The notes beneath the pieces are model-generated. The model saw only the letters and a list, made by a program, of their open reading frames with translations. It made no database searches and had not been told where the DNA came from. Below are positions 13,185-23,934 of a stretch of DNA of 64,000 bases, piece after piece. Position numbers and translations under genes: made by a program. Origin of the DNA: Tubiluchus corallicola (lineage: Eukaryota > Priapulida > Priapulimorpha > Priapulimorphida > Tubiluchidae); contig JAQGDQ010001080.1 in NCBI GenBank assembly GCA_030141605.1, positions 1-64,000 of the forward strand, in the 5' to 3' direction. Within the stretch, counting starts at the first letter, position 1; every line of letters begins with the position of its first letter.

Positions 13185-13511
13185 CTAGCACCCGATTGCC
13201 CCGGCCTGAACAGCGCCAAGATTAAGTCCTGAGTCAGTATCAGGCATCCCTAAATCTGGATCCTCCCCTGTATCAGCATCGCGGAATCCATCTTCAGACA
13301 CGCCTGTCTGTTGTAAAACATTTGCTGTCTCCTGCAGTAAAAGAGTTATTAAATTTAATACTATATTTCGTAAAGAGTTACGAAACTGGTTCTCCAATGC
13401 GGTTAACACGGGCACATCCAAGATCAGATTTGCATCCGAACTTCCCTCCACGTGAAACTCGGTGGGACTGGTCACGTTTTCCGTATATGCGTTGATGGGG
13501 TGAAAGTCCAC
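13185..13511 (-). CDS. 108-codon open frame, unknown, probably the region upstream of Gypsy gag
   Basis: The protein differs by one residue (Gly for Arg near the C-terminus) from the frame at 50,575-50,901. It has no motif I recognise: a hydrophobic Leu/Ile-rich middle that could be amphipathic helix, and an acidic Asp/Glu-rich tail. The track start is GTG. The frame runs upstream for about 16 more codons to a TAA without a better start, so the true start is unknown. At the other locus the frame lies just upstream of a Gypsy gag, so it may be the gag amino end; here the rest of gag is missing. It could also be a chance frame, because the two copies are too alike to test for conservation. Confidence 0.35.
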   Translation of the reverse strand: MDFHPINAYTENVTSPTEFHVEGSSDANLILDVPVLTALENQFRNSLRNIVLNLITLLLQETANVLQQTGVSEDGFRDADTGEDPDLGMPDTDSGLNLGAVQAGAIGC

Positions 13512-13827
13512 GTAATTGACAGTCCGAAATGGCCACTTGGTGCATCGAGCTGCTATAAGTTATTTACCTTTGCAGGTCACTTGAAACATGTCCTAGTTTG
13601 ATTAGGTCCTGCAAGGAGTTTATAGAAACTGCTTCTGCTTCATCAGGTCTGCTAAGAAATGTGTGTCCTCACTTTGACCGCATGTACTTGAACCCTAATT
13701 GTTTTTACATTGTCGGCATGGTACTAGAGAGTTGCGTATGTTTAAATTTACATTAACGTATGGTATGATATCGTGTGTGTGGCTTGGTGGGAATGGCATG
13801 TTGTGACTGGTGTGGTGTGGCGGTTGT

Positions 13828-13987
13828 GATGGGTGTCCGTCGTATGATGGTGGAGTTGTGATGGGTGTCCATGGTATGGTGGTGGAGTTGTGATGGGTGT
13901 CCATGGTATGGTGGTGGAGTTGTGATGGGTGTCCATAGTATGGTGGTGGAGTTGTGATGGGTGTCCATGGTATGATGGTGGAGTTGC
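13828..13987. repeat. 32-bp minisatellite, five units
   Basis: GATGGGTGTCC starts at 13,828, 13,860, 13,892, 13,924 and 13,956, giving a regular 32-bp period with one or two substitutions per unit. The same five units in the same variant order are at 51,218-51,377. The identical variant order is evidence that the two loci were copied or converted very recently. Confidence 0.95.
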
Positions 13988-14458
13988 GATGGGGAAGGCA
14001 GGATGTGGGTCATGTGGTGTAGGTTACATGTTGCCGTTTGGGTGGTGAGGTGGATGTTTTATGATGTGGGTGATATGGTATGGGTGATGTGACGTCGATT
14101 GAGTTGTGAGTGGTGTGTAGGTTGTAGTTGTGGATTTATGTGCAAAAATCTTTTGTGGGGCTTGGCTAGTTACTACCATTTGCGTACTAAAAATAATAAT
14201 TATGAAGTACACAACTTAAGATTTAATAAGTTATATAAACAGGAAGAGGAAAAGCGATATACTTAATTATTCAATGAGTAGTTTGAAAATTTCGAACCAA
14301 CCAAATTGAAATTCAGCACAAAGAGAAGTCTACTAAATCTCAGGATTATTATTATTCTCTAATGTAGCTAATTATTAAACATAATAATTATTGCAATGAA
14401 GACATTGTCCCAACCTGAAGACGTTGTGTTTACAAGAAAAATTCGTTGCTTTTGCTAT

Positions 14459-15970
14459 CATGTATACCTGTTCAACATTCTCCCTTACTGATCGGTACAC
14501 AAGTAGATTATACAAGCTACTCTCTATTTCCCAATTAGCCTATATTTTCTTCAATTTACGTTTTTGTGGCAAGTGTCAAGTAAATGAGAAGAAATGGACT
14601 GTGTGATCAGTACGATTATACGTCGTTCTTTTACATTTAATAGATCTAATGATAATACTATAACATACAAATCTTTGGTTTGCAGAGAGACTAGATAAGT
14701 TTGAATGGCCATAACACTATTAAACAGAATTTTTTGTAAACAAATTGTGGACCGGTTGATGGCCATTACAAATTATGTCTTGCATGAATGATTCGTGATA
14801 TGTGGTTTTCATACTTATGATTTCGAGCATGGTTTTGATTTTTTGTTGGCTTCATTTACCATGCGATCCTGTGGATGGAGGATGTTTCAAACGACAATTC
14901 ACTAATTGGCATAATGCGGCTTAGTCACTTCTGACAGTTCAGTAGCTCAATTTACAGGGTTGCCCTTTATAATGAGCCAGACTTCATCACATAACAATCT
15001 CTGAAACATTTTATGACACATTTATTTCAACATCAAAATTATGTTTTCAATATACTATAATTTCAGAAACAAATAATTGTGTAGCATTGCTTGAACGATT
15101 AAGTTTATAGCTCAGATCTTGTGAAAGAAGAAATATCAGATTGTGTAAACATGGATTCATCATCCTAGAAACTTTGAACAAGTTCAGAGATTTCACCAAT
15201 ATTTAACTGTTCAACACAAAAAGCTTTCAAATCTAAATTGCAACAATATTTGTCTTAGACGAATCGTTGTTTTTGTTAAGATCAGAAAAACTTTTGTATT
15301 TTACTTTAAAAATTTGTAAGTTCGCCCGGGGGCCAGAGAAGGTATTAAGAAGATACAGTAGAGTGTTTACACACTTGAATTTTAAAAGGTTGCATTCCAC
15401 ACCTGAGAGAGAGAGAGTTAAGCAAATAATGCAGAGTGTTTACACACTTAAATTTCAAAGTCTGCATTCTGCACCTGAGAGAGAGAGAGAGAGTTAAGTA
15501 AATAGAGCAGAGTGTTTAAACACTTGAATTTCAAAGTCTGCATTCTGCACCTGGGAAAGAGTTAAGAAATTACAAAAGAGTAATTATGGACAGGATGAAC
15601 CACTAGGCTGCTGCAATCCAGTAAAATTATCAAAAGCTTTTCTACAAAGGACTGTGATTCATTACCACTCCTCATGCTCAACAGAACCCTGCAAAGAGAG
15701 TAGGGGTTCTTTTCGCTCTTTCTTGAAAGCTTTTGCTAAAAATCAAGATGGTTCGATACCCTTATTATTGAACTGTTCGTTAAACCTGCCAACTTTTTTA
15801 TTGCAACTAGTTAAGACAAGCTTTCTATTCTGATGTAGTAGACATCAACAGCCATGTCATTAACATTATTAACTTGAACGACGGTAGTAATTTTCAAATT
15901 CAGGTTTAATATTGACTTTAAACGTGTCTAAATGGCTTTTTCTGTGCTCTTAACAAAATTTTCTCACATC
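14459..15970. repeat. Diverged continuation of the 13.1/50.5-kb duplication
   Basis: Homologous to 51,849-53,170 but with frequent substitutions and indels starting abruptly at 14,459. An exception is 14,818-14,933, which is identical to 52,183-52,298. Parts also match 36,880-37,570 and, inverted, 45,040-45,330. No gene is supported. Confidence 0.8.
15358..15570. repeat. About 73-bp tandem unit, three copies
   Basis: The unit runs GAGTGTTTA.ACACTT.AAT, then CTGCATTC.(G/A)CACCTG, then GAGTTAAG, and starts near 15,361, 15,434 and 15,510. Internal GA runs vary in length. Single or paired relatives of the unit occur at 37,440-37,540, 41,460-41,650, 52,715-52,790 and 53,345-53,445. Confidence 0.75.
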
Positions 15971-17095
15971 GTAAAATTGCTCTTACAAAATGCTCTTACA
16001 AAAATTTTTGAAAACTGACCATATAAAGGCGTCAATGAAAAAATAATACCTTAATTAGTGATTATCTGTTACTTCGATCTGTGCTAAAGTGTAAAAGTTT
16101 CTACTAATAAGGAAAAAAACATCTAAACTCTTTCTGATAAAAGAGTAAAAATACATTCAGTAATATTTTAATACTGAATTATTGACTTTTGTGCGATAAT
16201 TCTTATTTTAGTTACTAATGTGACTAAAATTCAAAGATATTTCAATGAAAATGTATTATATAGGACTATTTATAGTTTACTCTTTGTTTTGCGACATTCA
16301 AATTTGTTCGTAAGTTTTTCAATTATTAAATTTACATTCCTGGAAAAATGTATAAAAAATCCACTTGCAATACATTCAATGCAATACAATCACTCTTTGT
16401 TAATTATTTCAGCTTCCCTAAACCTATCCCACAGGGCAGGACGCTTCTACTATAGATTTTACTTAAAGTATTTTTTCTAAAAATTTTACTGGAAAGATTT
16501 TAGATGTTTCCTCTCCTTTTAGCAAACTGTTTCACATTTTAGGTCTTACCGAATTTGCAACGTAATTATTACTTGAGGTAGTAATTTTTCTGTCATGTGT
16601 AAGTATTGCGCAGTTCTCAAAAACATGGTAGCAGCGGAACGTTGAAGTGTGATATATGTGATGTATGTACAATTATGTGGTAACTGAACTGCATAGGAGT
16701 GATCTCGCTCTATAATAGGTGTTACAGATACAGATACAGTTATAATACAGTGTTATGCTGTAAGGATAGCACAATTATAATGGTTATCGCAACAGCACAG
16801 TTAGCGTTCCAAGCCTTACTAATCAGAAGTATAAAAATTAATTATTTAAAATAAAACTGATATCTAGCGTTAGATGAAAGACTAACTAGCGTTAGTTAGA
16901 TAAAAAAGCATAGATTTGTGCCGACAGCAATCTGAGTATCATGACGTAGTCTTTAAAATTATAATCACATATTTCTCACTGCCTTGTGTCTCCGCCTGTG
17001 TTTGAAATGTTATGCTGAACATGATTATATTCTACAATTCAAAAGAGATTCAGAAAGGGATGACTGCTTTGAAAACGGAAATAATGCCGGCAAAA
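15971..17095. other. AT-rich sequence, nothing recognised
   Basis: An 86-codon frame at 16,220-16,480 has no recognisable domain and a composition that simply follows the AT-rich DNA. I do not regard it as a gene. Confidence 0.6.
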
Positions 17096-17108
17096 AACAA
17101 ATGAGAGA

Positions 17109-17450
17109 GGTAATGGGCACCTGCCTGTGAGCCCGCTCTTAATGTCTGTGGAGCAATTTTACAGTATTTCAAGGCTGCAGAGAGAGTCGGTCTTAGTGCA
17201 GTTGGCTACGGTGGCAGAATTGTAAATACAGGCCCTGATGGGGCGTAGTTGAATCTATGGAAAAGAAATTGGAACAATATTGCTACATTTTAACGAATTG
17301 CCGTTCCGCCACATTTTGCAGCATTGGATGGAGCTACAGAGGGTCACAGCTCATTCACTGGTGCAATAGGAAAAGCTTTGTAAAACTGCCATATGTTGAA
17401 CCTAGTAAATTTTCAACCAATACCAGGAGATTTCCTTGCAATTGAATATC
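17109..17450 (+). pseudogene. Possible decayed coding segment, unidentified
   Basis: Base composition is richer in GC than its surroundings. In one frame (about 17,117-17,227) there is an open run reading ...CGAILQYFKAAERVG followed by LSAVGYGG, then a TAG. After the stop, further non-repetitive stretches in the same frame (AVPPHFAALDGATEG, then FQPIPGDF) are separated by stops. The residue mix looks more protein-like than most frames here, but I cannot assign a family and no second copy exists in the window to compare. It may be a gene or transposon remnant, or chance. Confidence 0.25.
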
Positions 17451-17559
17451 ACATACTGAAAGATTTATGTACCAATCACAACAACTGCATTTATTTACTG
17501 ACAACCACACTTACTTAATGACAATCATTGCAACTGCACTTGTTTGCTGACATTATACT

Positions 17560-17950
17560 GAAAATTATATACTCAAAATCAAGAATTGCACTTCACCAAA
17601 GACTTTATAATAACGCACACAATTGACAATCATAATAGCACGATTGGACAGTAAATGGTATGCAGTAAAAGTCTAGCCTTGAGTCGCGCATATGAATGTT
17701 AGATTGCATGACATTAATTACAGCTGTTGTTAAAGCTCCGCGCAAAATTTTCACGCACCCGAAAAGTTCGTTTAGCGCAGTTTATTCACTATTTACGTTT
17801 TTGTTCTTTCTTCTAGTGAAAGTCGTACATCTTAATGTCATTATTCTTCTTCCCAGGAAGCATTTGCAGAAATTAACTATATATGATTATTACAAAATAA
17901 AAATAATTCTGCAGCTGAGAAATACTCAACAGATTTTTAACCCTTTCACT
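17560..17950 (+). repeat. Dispersed segment s1
   Basis: Matches 33,630-34,130 (TTGCACTTCACCAAAGACTTT/ACACTTCACC, TCTAGCCTTGAGT, TAGCGCAGTTTATTCACT-like, CTTCC.AGGAAGC.TTTG) and, more weakly, 6,600-7,020 and 25,990-26,400. No coding evidence. Confidence 0.65.
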
Positions 17951-18139
17951 TAGTAGTTGCTTTTTAACTGTGCCGCACAGAATTTTATGCAATGGATGAT
18001 GACAGCTTGTGGTGTGTTACTAAAACAGAATCTTGTAAATAAACAAACATTGTAGTGGTTTATTATAAACGTTATTATTGAATATTAGTTCTATTTGTAC
18101 ATGTGTGAACATAACAGCATCCACCCACATATATAAATG

Positions 18140-18140
<1 letters not shown>

Positions 18141-18219
<79 letters not shown>

Positions 18220-18222
18220 CAC
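18141..18222. repeat. (CA)n/(CACG)n microsatellite
   Basis: A CA run, a block of GCAC tetranucleotides, then a second CA run, about 80 bp in all. Alternating purine and pyrimidine over its whole length makes it a candidate for non-B (Z) DNA. The Thr/His- and Cys/Val-rich frames overlapping it are artefacts. Confidence 0.95.
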
Positions 18223-18399
18223 AGATGTCTACTGTATTTCATTATGATAACATTAAGAAAGCATTACTACACTCTTCATTGCCTTCTTGCCGCACCCACC
18301 ACTAACAACTGGGTTCTTGTCATTTAGATTCAAACCTAGGCAGTCGAAGGTTCTTTGCCTCTTGCGATAAGCCCTTCCTGTTTGTATTTACACTTCCAG

Positions 18400-18925
18400 T
18401 AAAGTCGAGATGTTTTCCGGAAGATACTTTGCAAGATTTACAGACGTATAATAGCGATCTGTAAAAACATGATGGAATTCCACCAAAGGACTGCAAAGAT
18501 GGACAACAACTTTAGTCATCGAGAATTCTGCCGAAATATTTCCAGCGTATTCTGTATCCCACCAAAATATGGAATTCTGAACAACATAAAGAAAAAAAAA
18601 TCTTAATATCCGCTTGGATTATATTGGAGAAACTTTGTCCTGCCTTTGAACCGGCCACCACTCTCGTCACAAGACACATTCTCATTTGGACAATAACCTG
18701 AAATATCCAAAAGTTGAAAAAATGTTTTATTTTGTTCGGCCCAGCTGCACCAACAGTGCTGACATGCATCATGCTGTGGAATAAAACTTCAAATCTGTCC
18801 CGGCTCATCGTTTTTGAGAACCACGGCTGACAGCTTTCATGGTCTCGTCTCCAGTAATCTTTTATCCCTGGACCAATGTTAAAAAGCATCTCTTCCATGT
18901 CAGTATTTTTGCAAATTTGCAAAGA
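18400..18925 (-). pseudogene. piggyBac-like transposase fragment
   Basis: The frame 18,922-18,512 reads through a DYWRRD element followed by a CQPWFSKTMSRDRFEVLFH element, which matches the conserved tryptophan and MSRDRF region near the start of the DDE_Tnp_1_7 catalytic domain of piggyBac transposases. Further downstream (18,510-18,410), after a stop, another piece reads VVVHLCSPLVEFHHVFTDRY then YTSVNLAKYL, which resembles the family segment around its second catalytic aspartate. Many residues expected between the two parts are missing and there are stops. It is therefore a dead internal fragment. No terminal repeats were found. Confidence 0.75.
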
Positions 18926-19534
18926 GAGGCCCAGCTCTGCGAGGTGGCCTATTTATACAGGTGCATGCCCACGAGCTTGAGCAAGTCTGCGTGTGTCTGG
19001 TCTTGCCACGATGGCTTTGATGCTGATTGGGCTTTGGCTGGACAAATTCCTTGTTAAAATGCAAAAAATAAAACGCTATAGCATTCATGACTAGCATGCA
19101 GTTCCAATTGTTTTGTTTTTTTTTGAAAAGACAAGAAAAGTAATAATAACAATAGTTAATCATTGCTCATATGAATAATTATCGTCATTAACAATCATTG
19201 CGCAAAAATAGACTGGCCAACAGCATATTGTGAAAGTTCTTGTAGCATTAATTGAAAACATCGCCAGCAATACAAGCTGCAAAAGTGAGGGTCTTGGTAA
19301 CAAAAATTATTTTCTTGTAAAACAAGTCCGAACTTGTAACACATTCAATGACTGTTTTTCGATCACGCCAATCTTTACTATGATACCATCACCAAGTAAA
19401 CTGCGTAAAAGTTTTTGTATGCTGACGCTGCTTCACATTCCGGACTATATCTGTAACAATCAATCGACTTTTACAGCAGCTACTGATTTCTGATAGTCAT
19501 TAATCAAAGCACTGCAGATACCTAACGCTGTGGA
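18926..19534. other. No gene recognised
   Basis: Mixed AT-rich DNA. The minus-strand frame at 19,163-18,900 is out of register with the piggyBac piece and has no motif. It may include more decayed transposase sequence near 18,950-19,050, where GC content is higher, but I cannot align it. Confidence 0.5.
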
Positions 19535-19671
19535 AAGCAGACAGAAAAAGGAAGAGGAAAAGCAAGAGATAAAGGAAGAGGAGTAGATAGAGGAAAACAA
19601 TAGGAGGACAGAGGGGTAAAAAGAAAAGAATAAGAAAAATATAAAAATGTGAGGCGGGGAGAAGAGGAAAA
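19535..19671. repeat. Purine-rich tract
   Basis: Almost only A and G on the plus strand (GGAAGAGGAAAAG-like words), directly left of the 28-bp minisatellite. It is a homopurine strand capable of triplex structure. The Leu/Phe/Pro-rich frames on the minus strand are translations of it. Confidence 0.8.
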
Positions 19672-20502
19672 GCTAATAGGTCTCCCACCTTCAGTTCTCC
19701 CTAATAGCTCTGTCACCTTCAGTCCTCCCTAATAGCTCTCTCACCTTCAGTCCTTCCTAATAGCTCTCCCATCTTCAGTCCTTCCTAACAGCTCTCCCAT
19801 CTTCAGTCCTTCCCAATAGCTCTCTCACCTTCAGTCATTCCTAATAGCTCTCCCATCTTCAGTCGTTCCTAATAGCTCTCTCACCTTCAATCCTTCCCAA
19901 TAGCTCTCTCACCTTCAGTCATTCCTAATAGCTCTCCCATCTTCAGTCGTTCCTAATAGTTCTCTCACCTTCAATCCTTCCTAATTGCTCTCTCACCTTC
20001 GGTAATTCCTAATAGCTCTCCCTCCTTTAGTCATTCCTAATAGCTCTCCCATCTTCAGTCGTTCCTAATAGCTCTCTCACCTTCAATCCTTCCTAATTGC
20101 TCTCTCACCTTCGGTCATTCCTAATAGCTCTCCCTCCTTTAGTCATTCCTAATAGCTCTCCCATCTTCAGTCGTTTCTAATAGCTCTCTCACCTTCAGTC
20201 CTTCCTAATTGCTCTCTCACCTTCAGTCATTCCTAATAGCTCTCCCTCCTTTAGTCATTCCTAATAGCTCTCCCATCTTCAGTCGTTCCTAATAGCTCTC
20301 TCACCTTCAATCCTTCCTAATTGCTCTCTCACCTTCAGTCCTTCCTAATAGCTCTTCCACCTTCATTACTTCCTAATACCTCTCCCATCTTCAGTCCTTC
20401 CTAATAGCTCTCCCACCTTCAGTCCTTCCTAATAGCTCGGTCACCTTCAGTCATTCCTAATAACTCTCCCACCTTCTGTCCTTCCTAAGAGTTCTCCCAC
20501 TT
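19672..20502. repeat. 28-bp minisatellite, about 30 units
   Basis: The unit is AGCTCTC(C/T)CA(C/T)CTTCAGTC.TTCCTAAT. Variants at a few positions (CACC or CATC, CCTT, CATT or CGTT, AGCT or TTGC) recur in multi-unit blocks, for example between 19,900 and 20,340. This indicates higher-order repeats of several units. About 830 bp divided by 28 gives about 30 units. Edges are more degenerate than the centre. Confidence 0.95.
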
Positions 20503-21710
20503 TTCTATATTTTCTGCCTTCAAAATTAGAAACGTCAAAACTATAATTAATTTTCATAGGAAAAGTAGGATGATGTAACGTTCATTCAAGTTTCAATGTG
20601 TTCATAGCAGTGATGACGTGTTGGTAAATTTTCTGTGTAACCCAGATTTGATGCCAAAGACGTATGTGTATTTTGTTTAACTTTATTTAGTTATTCTGTG
20701 AAAGTGTCTGTTTAATTTCATTTAATCGTAATTAACCTTTTGATAAGAAATGAATTAGTTTATTAAAAAAACATTTCCTTCCAGATAAAATGCATCATTT
20801 GGGAAATGGCGTCTCAATGCATTTCAAATATGAAGTAAAACGATGAAAGGGCATGTGCCTTGATGATCATTATTTTTTCATTATGCAATTTTTTTACTCG
20901 ATTATAACAATATATTCATAACTTTTCAACTTATTTACTGTTTTCTGTAGGACTATCGCCTAGGTTTACCACATTACCAAAGGAGGTGGCCACCAACAGG
21001 AAAAGTAACACGCACGGAAAAGTCTGTTAATGAAGGATGAATGCTCCTCTACATGTTAAGTTCTGCTACGTCCATCTACAGATTACACTTTGAAAGATGG
21101 TACTATGTTTAACTAGGGGACTGCTGTTTGTAAAGTTCCAAAAGTAGAACATTTTAGATAGCTTTCTTTTGCTATGACCAAGTATACAGAAACAATGAGT
21201 AATAGTACAAAACAATTTATTATGTACAACAAGCAATTGCGTGTCTATTATACCAGTGGCCACAGTTTAAAGATATACAACACATACTTTGTGAACAGTG
21301 CTGAACAACAAACTAGTTTTGTCTTATTATGCAAAGCATAAAGTCCCATACAAATTAAAAGTCCCTTATAAAGATTGCCATTACAAGCTTTCACATTTAC
21401 ACATACTTACAGATGTTTTACTCAATCTCACGTGAAATAAACTAATCACTGAAGCAACAGTGTAACTCAGTGTTTCTTGCAGGCCTTTTAAAATCAATTT
21501 ATCTTTTATCAAATTTTCCACCTTCTTTTGCCTTTATCACCATAAATCACAATCATCAGTTTTCTGTTATTTATAGTGGCACTGCGTAAGGATTGTTTGC
21601 TCTCAAGATGGACATAATTATGCTGATTTCAGCCCGTCTCAAAAAGTTTTGGACTTTTGCTCAATTCCCTGGCCTATCAATATGTGGTATAATCTTTAAT
21701 TCAATTCAAT
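20503..21710. other. No gene recognised
   Basis: AT-rich, short frames only, no tandem structure and no clear copy elsewhere in the window. Confidence 0.6.
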
Positions 21711-23930
21711 GCCCTGTATACATACTCAACATAATCATCTGTCTCACAAAGTCTGTTATATTTGAGTCAACTGATTTTTTGCAACATTTCACATGATTCA
21801 CAGATCTATTGAAAGAAAAAGACTAATTTTAATAGCCGTGTCGTAATTGTGGTTTCCTAGACGTTTCCAGCATTGCAGCGAGACACAGTAGGCAGAATAG
21901 GTTAAATGTTTCGGGATTTAAAGTGACTTTTAGCCACATGAACTTCTTGAAGCTCCACTGAAGATCACCGACAATAACCTTTAAATAAACAAATTGGCAA
22001 TTTAAAAAATAAAATCTTTTTCAACTTAAATCATTTCAGTTTTGTCATTATAATACCTGTGCAGGTGTGCTAATATCTGGACTGTTACTAAGGGTGTTGT
22101 CAAATATTGTTCCCTCAGCTGTATATAATTTTAATAATTAATAATTAAGTAATAATTTAAAAAACATTGTCTGTCTATTGTAGATTCTCTGTCGAGTATA
22201 ACAACGCGTTGCCTTAGTTTCCAAACTGTCAATTAAAACTCTGCTTAAAACACCTAAAGTGTGAATAAAAATATAAAATTCTGATTTCGTAAAGTTTGCA
22301 ATTTAAAACGAAAATGCTCTTTTACTAGTAACTTTTTCATTTCGTTTGACATGGAATTAGACATTTTTATTTTATCACGTACACAATTTATAGAGTAAAC
22401 ACAATAATTAGAAGCAATATAATTAGAAGAAAAAATATGTCACTGAAGGTGTAGGAGAAAGGGTAGCAAGGGATCGGCAAACAAGCTACCCTTTTCGGAT
22501 AAAGTTAATGAAACATTTAAGACACTGCAAACCTTAACAGGGAAATAATTAATAAGTGATAATTAAAAAATATGACAACAGAGCCTACATTGAAAATATA
22601 ATAATATAAAACAAATTTCTAAGAATATAAGCAAGTAAAGAAAAAATAAAGAAAGGATAATTCAGCTTTGTTTCAAGAGCAACATGGAGAGAAGCAATTA
22701 ATGAAAATGATTAAAATAAGCAAGAACAATAAGGACAATATGTAAGCAAATATAAAAGAAATAAACAAACCAAGCAAAAACAGCATGATTATACAACAGT
22801 TTAAGAACTGTGTTTTTATTTGAAAAGAAAAACAAAATAAAAACACAGTGCAATGCAAAACAAAGTTAAAAGAAAATTATAATCGTATATTATATGCAAC
22901 TGGCGAGGCTACAGCTCCAACAAAGGCACCATTTTCAACGGTTTATACATTAAATGAAAGGTTAGGACCCACTGATTTGCAATTGGGGTTTTGTTTTTCG
23001 AATCGGTCCCACCGTGAGGAACGGGTGGCGAAAAACGACCTTTCTGACCGTTTTTCCCAAAAATTGCAAAGTTATACCTCTTATTTCTAGAGAATGGGAA
23101 CGTTCCATGGAACGTTGGCAGTGCCAGCAACGGTCAATTCAATGGTGTGTGGTACAGTCGCGGGAGGGCCACGACATCCCGTGACAGGCGTCTTCCTGAA
23201 CACAACCACGCAAATTTTGCGGAAAACGGATCAAGCAACCTATAGGAAAACTTAATTTGTGCAAAAGTTTGGGCGCACTAGCAAAAAGAGGACAAAACGG
23301 TCCTTAATATGTTGGAGGTGTTTTTGGTAGAGATGTCCACTAGACGAAACGAGAAGGATGTATTTCAAAGTTCTTTTTTAAACCGCTAAGCTGCATGCTA
23401 TTAGGAACATCCATTGTCCTTAAGTTTGATAAATTCCGCGGTTGTTCCAAGCATTCTCTTCACCGTCTTCTAAAGTGTTATAGATTTTACGTGTAAGTTC
23501 TGTTTGCCTATTATCATCTGAGGAGCAATAAACAAAAACTATGTTACATGTATGTGCATTATTAATCATTGGTAGACAGATGTATTAGCATCTATTATAG
23601 CACACTGTTTTGACTTTGTGCAAAATGTTTTGAATGGTTTCATTGTGATGTTGTGCTGATGGTGTTGGAGCTGGAGGTGTCGTCATCGTTGTCATCATCA
23701 TCACCATATGATGTGGTCGGTGTATTTTAGTGTGCTGTGGATGGTGTGGGTGGGTCGTAGGGTGGGTCGTAGGGTGGGTGTGGTGTTGGTGGGTGTGGTG
23801 TGGTGTGGTGGCTGCAGTGCAGTTTGGTCTGGGTGGTGTGGTGTGTTATTTATGCTGTGGTGTTTGTGAATGTGGTGGTGTGGAATGGTATGGTGTGTGT
23901 CATGCATTACGAATGGAGCGGTGGTTTGGT
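21710..23930 (+). repeat. Duplicated block A, copy 2, left part
   Basis: Paralogue of 140-2,200. It carries about 120 bp absent from copy 1 (22,438-22,560) and has a different GT-rich tract (23,645-23,930). In this copy block A continues without interruption into the right part, which makes it the simpler arrangement. Confidence 0.8.
22438..22560. other. About 120-bp insertion relative to copy 1, with a hairpin
   Basis: Copy 1 goes straight from its GAAGCAGAATA region to the TGACAACAGAGC region. Copy 2 has about 120 bp between them, including GGGTAGC and its inverse GCTACCC about 17 bp apart. The family is unknown, and a deletion from copy 1 is equally possible. Confidence 0.55.
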
Positions 23931-23934
23931 GATG

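Larger units (their letters stand above)
13097..14458. repeat. 1.36-kb tract nearly identical to 50,487-51,848
   Basis: Line-by-line comparison with an offset of 37,390-37,391 shows only about six differences over 1,362 bp, one of them a single-base indel near 13,162. The tract contains a 108-codon minus-strand reading frame and a 5 x 32-bp minisatellite. To its left the two loci are unrelated (segment s6 here, Gypsy gag there). To its right they stay homologous but diverge strongly. Gene conversion, or a recent copy event onto an older duplication, would explain this; an assembly artefact is also possible. Confidence 0.93.

Noticed and set aside
13695-14013. Overlapping His/Thr/Pro-rich frames at 13.7-14.0 kb and 51.1-51.4 kb
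   Set aside because: They are open in several frames at once because of the 32-bp minisatellite (32 is not a multiple of three) and low-complexity DNA.
16220-16480. 86-codon frame as a gene
   Set aside because: No domain, AT-driven residue composition, no partner copy.
19672-20502. CRISPR-like regular repeats of 28 bp
   Set aside because: The repeats are contiguous without spacers, so this is a minisatellite.
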